Positions 22,358 through 24,225 of a stretch of 24,225 nt of DNA are shown in pieces. A program made the translations under genes and the position numbers. The notes beneath the pieces are model-generated. The model was not told the origin of the DNA. It worked only from the letters and a program-made list of their open reading frames with translations, and made no database searches. This stretch comes from Porticoccaceae bacterium (GTDB taxonomy: Bacteria > Pseudomonadota > Gammaproteobacteria > Pseudomonadales > Porticoccaceae), in NCBI GenBank assembly GCA_019090225.1, contig JAHRWI010000190.1, forward strand, positions 1 through 24,225, in the 5' to 3' direction. Positions within the stretch are counted from its first letter, which is position 1. Each line of letters begins with the position of its first letter.

Positions 22358-23926
22358 TCACTCAAGGACAATTGCCCCAGGACTCGCTTGCGACACAGGA
22401 ATAATGTCATATTGTTCCTGAGAGTAATTTGATTCGACCCTGAACTCGACCTGCCGCTCTATATGTTTTTCCAAAGATTCCACGTGTGAGGCGTCTTCAT
22501 CGAGAAAGCGATCGATAACCAGTGGCGATGCAATCACCAGCACTTTAGCGCTTTCAAAAGACTTGGCGGTACCCAGAATCTCTCTCATGATATCGTAGGA
22601 AATCGTTTCAGCGGATTTCAGATAGCCACGACTGCTACATACCTCGCAAGGTTCGCAGAGCACCTGCTGGAGGTTTTCACTGGTTCTCTTACGGGTCATT
22701 TCCACCAGACCCAACTCCGAGACACCGGATATTCGCATTTTAACGCGGTCGTTTTCCAGAGCCTTTTCGAGACGCCGCAGAACCTGACGCTGATGCTCGG
22801 GGTCGGCCATATCAATAAAATCGAGAATGATAATGCCACCCAAATTACGCAAACGCAGCTGGCGAGCGATACTCCCGGCTGCCTCCAGGTTAGTTTTTAA
22901 TATCGTTTCCTCAAGATTATGCCGTCCGACATAGCCGCCGGTATTGACATCAACCGTGGTCATGGCTTCGGTCTGATCAAAAACCAGATGTCCACCTGAT
23001 TTCAGATACACCTTACGTTCCATGGCTTTGCTGATTTCGTCCTCGACACCATAAAGATAAAACAAGGGTCTCGGACCTTCGTAATATTCAATATTATTGA
23101 GCAGCTCTGGACAAAACCGTTGGGCAAAGTCATACATATCCTTGAAAACTCCACGGGAATCAATTCTGACGATTTCCACGTCCTGCATCGCTACATCCCT
23201 CAGGGTGCGAAGCGCCAAAGGCAAATCCTGATATATATTATTGGGTGCCGAGACACGCTTGATACGTTCTTTAACCAGCCCCCACAGGCGGTGTAAGTAA
23301 TTTAGATCAATACGTAACTCTTCGGCACTGACACCTTCCGCCACCGTACGAATGATGTAGCCACCACCCTCTTCCTTCATATCCCCGGATTCAATGGCTA
23401 ACTCCAGCTCACTACGCAGACGCTCTCGCTCCTCCTCCTGGTCAAGCCGTTGGGAAATACCAATGTGATCAACCCCCGGCATGTACACCAAATAGCGCGA
23501 TGACACCGACAGCTTGGTGGTAAGCCGCGCACCCTTGGTACCAATAGGCTCTTTCATCACCTGGGCACTGACACGCTGACCTTCGCGCAGTAACTGGCGA
23601 ATATCCGGCCTCGTGTCATTGCCGTTGCCATTAGTATTATTCTGATGACCGGCCTGATCCCGAGCCACAACGCTGGCGAGGTTATGCTGAACAGGCAGGT
23701 CATGAGCGACGTCGTTGGCATGGATAAAACCAGCCTTGTCGAGACCGATATCAACAAAGGCGGCCTGCATGCCCGGCATCACACGCACCACCGTGCCCTG
23801 ATAAATATTACCCACCAGACTGCGCTTATTAGCCCTTTCGATAGCTAGCTCAAGGAGCACACCATTTTCGACCCGAGCAACTCGTGTCTCGGTAGGCGCG
23901 ACGTTGACTAGAACCTCTGCTTTCAT
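22358..23926 (-). CDS. rng: Ribonuclease G
   Basis: A 522-residue single-strand endoribonuclease of the RNase E/G family, involved in 16S rRNA 5'-end maturation and mRNA decay. An S1 domain (about 37-135) contains GNIYQGTVVRVMPGMQAAFVDIG and carries an Asn/Gly/His-rich insertion (about 93-104, NNTNGNGN) that E. coli Rng lacks. The 5'-sensor and DNase I-like core follow, with catalytic Asp326 (TTVDVNTGGYVG) and Asp369 (IIILDFIDM). The zinc-link is Cys427-x2-Cys430 in CEPCEVCSSRG, where dimers share a metal. The C-terminal part (about 440-522) completes the small domain; there is no long RNase E-type scaffold tail. The N-terminus MKAEVLVNVAPTETRVARVE fits RNase G exactly. It begins 71 bp after the maf stop and belongs to the maf-rng-yhdP block. 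Confidence 0.96.
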   Translation of the reverse strand: MKAEVLVNVAPTETRVARVENGVLLELAIERANKRSLVGNIYQGTVVRVMPGMQAAFVDIGLDKAGFIHANDVAHDLPVQHNLASVVARDQAGHQNNTNGNGNDTRPDIRQLLREGQRVSAQVMKEPIGTKGARLTTKLSVSSRYLVYMPGVDHIGISQRLDQEEERERLRSELELAIESGDMKEEGGGYIIRTVAEGVSAEELRIDLNYLHRLWGLVKERIKRVSAPNNIYQDLPLALRTLRDVAMQDVEIVRIDSRGVFKDMYDFAQRFCPELLNNIEYYEGPRPLFYLYGVEDEISKAMERKVYLKSGGHLVFDQTEAMTTVDVNTGGYVGRHNLEETILKTNLEAAGSIARQLRLRNLGGIIILDFIDMADPEHQRQVLRRLEKALENDRVKMRISGVSELGLVEMTRKRTSENLQQVLCEPCEVCSSRGYLKSAETISYDIMREILGTAKSFESAKVLVIASPLVIDRFLDEDASHVESLEKHIERQVEFRVESNYSQEQYDIIPVSQASPGAIVLE

Positions 23927-23997
23927 AATTTAACCTGCACGCCTGTTTAAAGAGTATTCCAGTTTAAGAGCTATCCCTATCCAAAAACCACCCCAAC

Positions 23998-24225
23998 TCA
24001 AGGGCTATCCCAGCAGGAAACACCATAGCTTTCTAACAATTCGAGCGTTTCCAGCAGAGGTAAACCTACTACCCCGGAGTAGCTGCCTTCTATTTTTGTC
24101 ACAAAACTTGCTGCACGCCCCTGTATTGCATAGGCCCCCGCTTTACCCTGAGGCTCACCGGTCGCCCAATAATATTCGCATTGTGCCTGAGTCAGGACTT
24201 TAAAGCTTACCCAGGTCTCGCTGAG
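23998..24225 (-). CDS. maf: Maf/YhdE-type nucleotide pyrophosphatase, 5' part outside the window
   Basis: The last 75 residues plus stop (TGA at 24000-23998). It reads SETWVSFKVLT, GEPQGKAGAYAIQGRAASFV and GSYSGVVGLPLLETLELL, the C-terminal signature of Maf proteins. GKAGAYAIQG carries residues that contact the nucleotide. Maf proteins of the YhdE branch hydrolyse dTTP and UTP to the monophosphate, removing modified or surplus nucleotides. The gene starts beyond the right edge, so its N-terminal motif cannot be checked. It is directly upstream of rng, as is usual in gammaproteobacteria. Confidence 0.93.
   Translation of the reverse strand, partial: LSETWVSFKVLTQAQCEYYWATGEPQGKAGAYAIQGRAASFVTKIEGSYSGVVGLPLLETLELLESYGVSCWDSP

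Overview
This window looks like the chromosome of a gammaproteobacterium, probably from the Cellvibrionales/Pseudomonadales side. The strongest sign is the right end, where maf, rng, yhdP and a nitrilase-family gene follow each other on the minus strand, an order typical of gammaproteobacteria. Base composition is mixed, close to half G+C by eye. No rRNA, tRNA, transposase, phage gene or CRISPR array was found. Bases 1-45 are not biological: they are an Illumina Nextera i5 index, Read-1 adapter and mosaic end left on the contig tip, and the first gene is cut by it.

Layout. (1) 46-2632, minus: a PNPOx-like flavoprotein fragment, a VOC protein, a ChrR-type double cupin and a YfcG-like glutathione transferase. 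They are read away from a divergent PAS / sigma-54 activator gene (2873-4480, plus). A good -24/-12 sigma-54 promoter (2727-2742, minus) lies in the shared intergenic region, so the activator probably switches on the transferase operon in response to a signal sensed by its PAS domain. (2) 4527-9480, minus: a small coiled-coil protein, a 13-bp tandem repeat, a DUF1302 outer-membrane protein, and a 1069-residue RND (MMPL/HpnN-type) transporter fused to a periplasmic LolA-like domain. The last two form a two-gene operon that probably moves lipids or sterol-like molecules from inner to outer membrane. (3) 9801-14776, plus: a patchwork of accessory genes (DUF3291-like monooxygenase fold, truncated DUF4282-like protein, soluble CadC/TolB/TPR protein, EamA transporter, secreted DUF6675-like protein) mixed with gene debris. 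The debris includes a PepSY-protein relic and a fossil of another sigma-54 regulator's DNA-binding tail. (4) 14884-17254: exported MsrB, a BKACE (DUF849) enzyme and a YccA-type Bax-inhibitor-1 protein. (5) 17478-24225, minus: nitrilase-family amidase, YhdP, RNase G and the end of Maf, the conserved housekeeping block.

The points most worth a second look are the RND-LolA fusion with what looks like an internal ex-signal peptide, the sigma-54 promoter and its uncharacterised GST/cupin/VOC operon, the regulator fossil at 13.7 kb, and the odd 3' end of the DUF4282-like gene. No clearly new defence or mobile system was seen.
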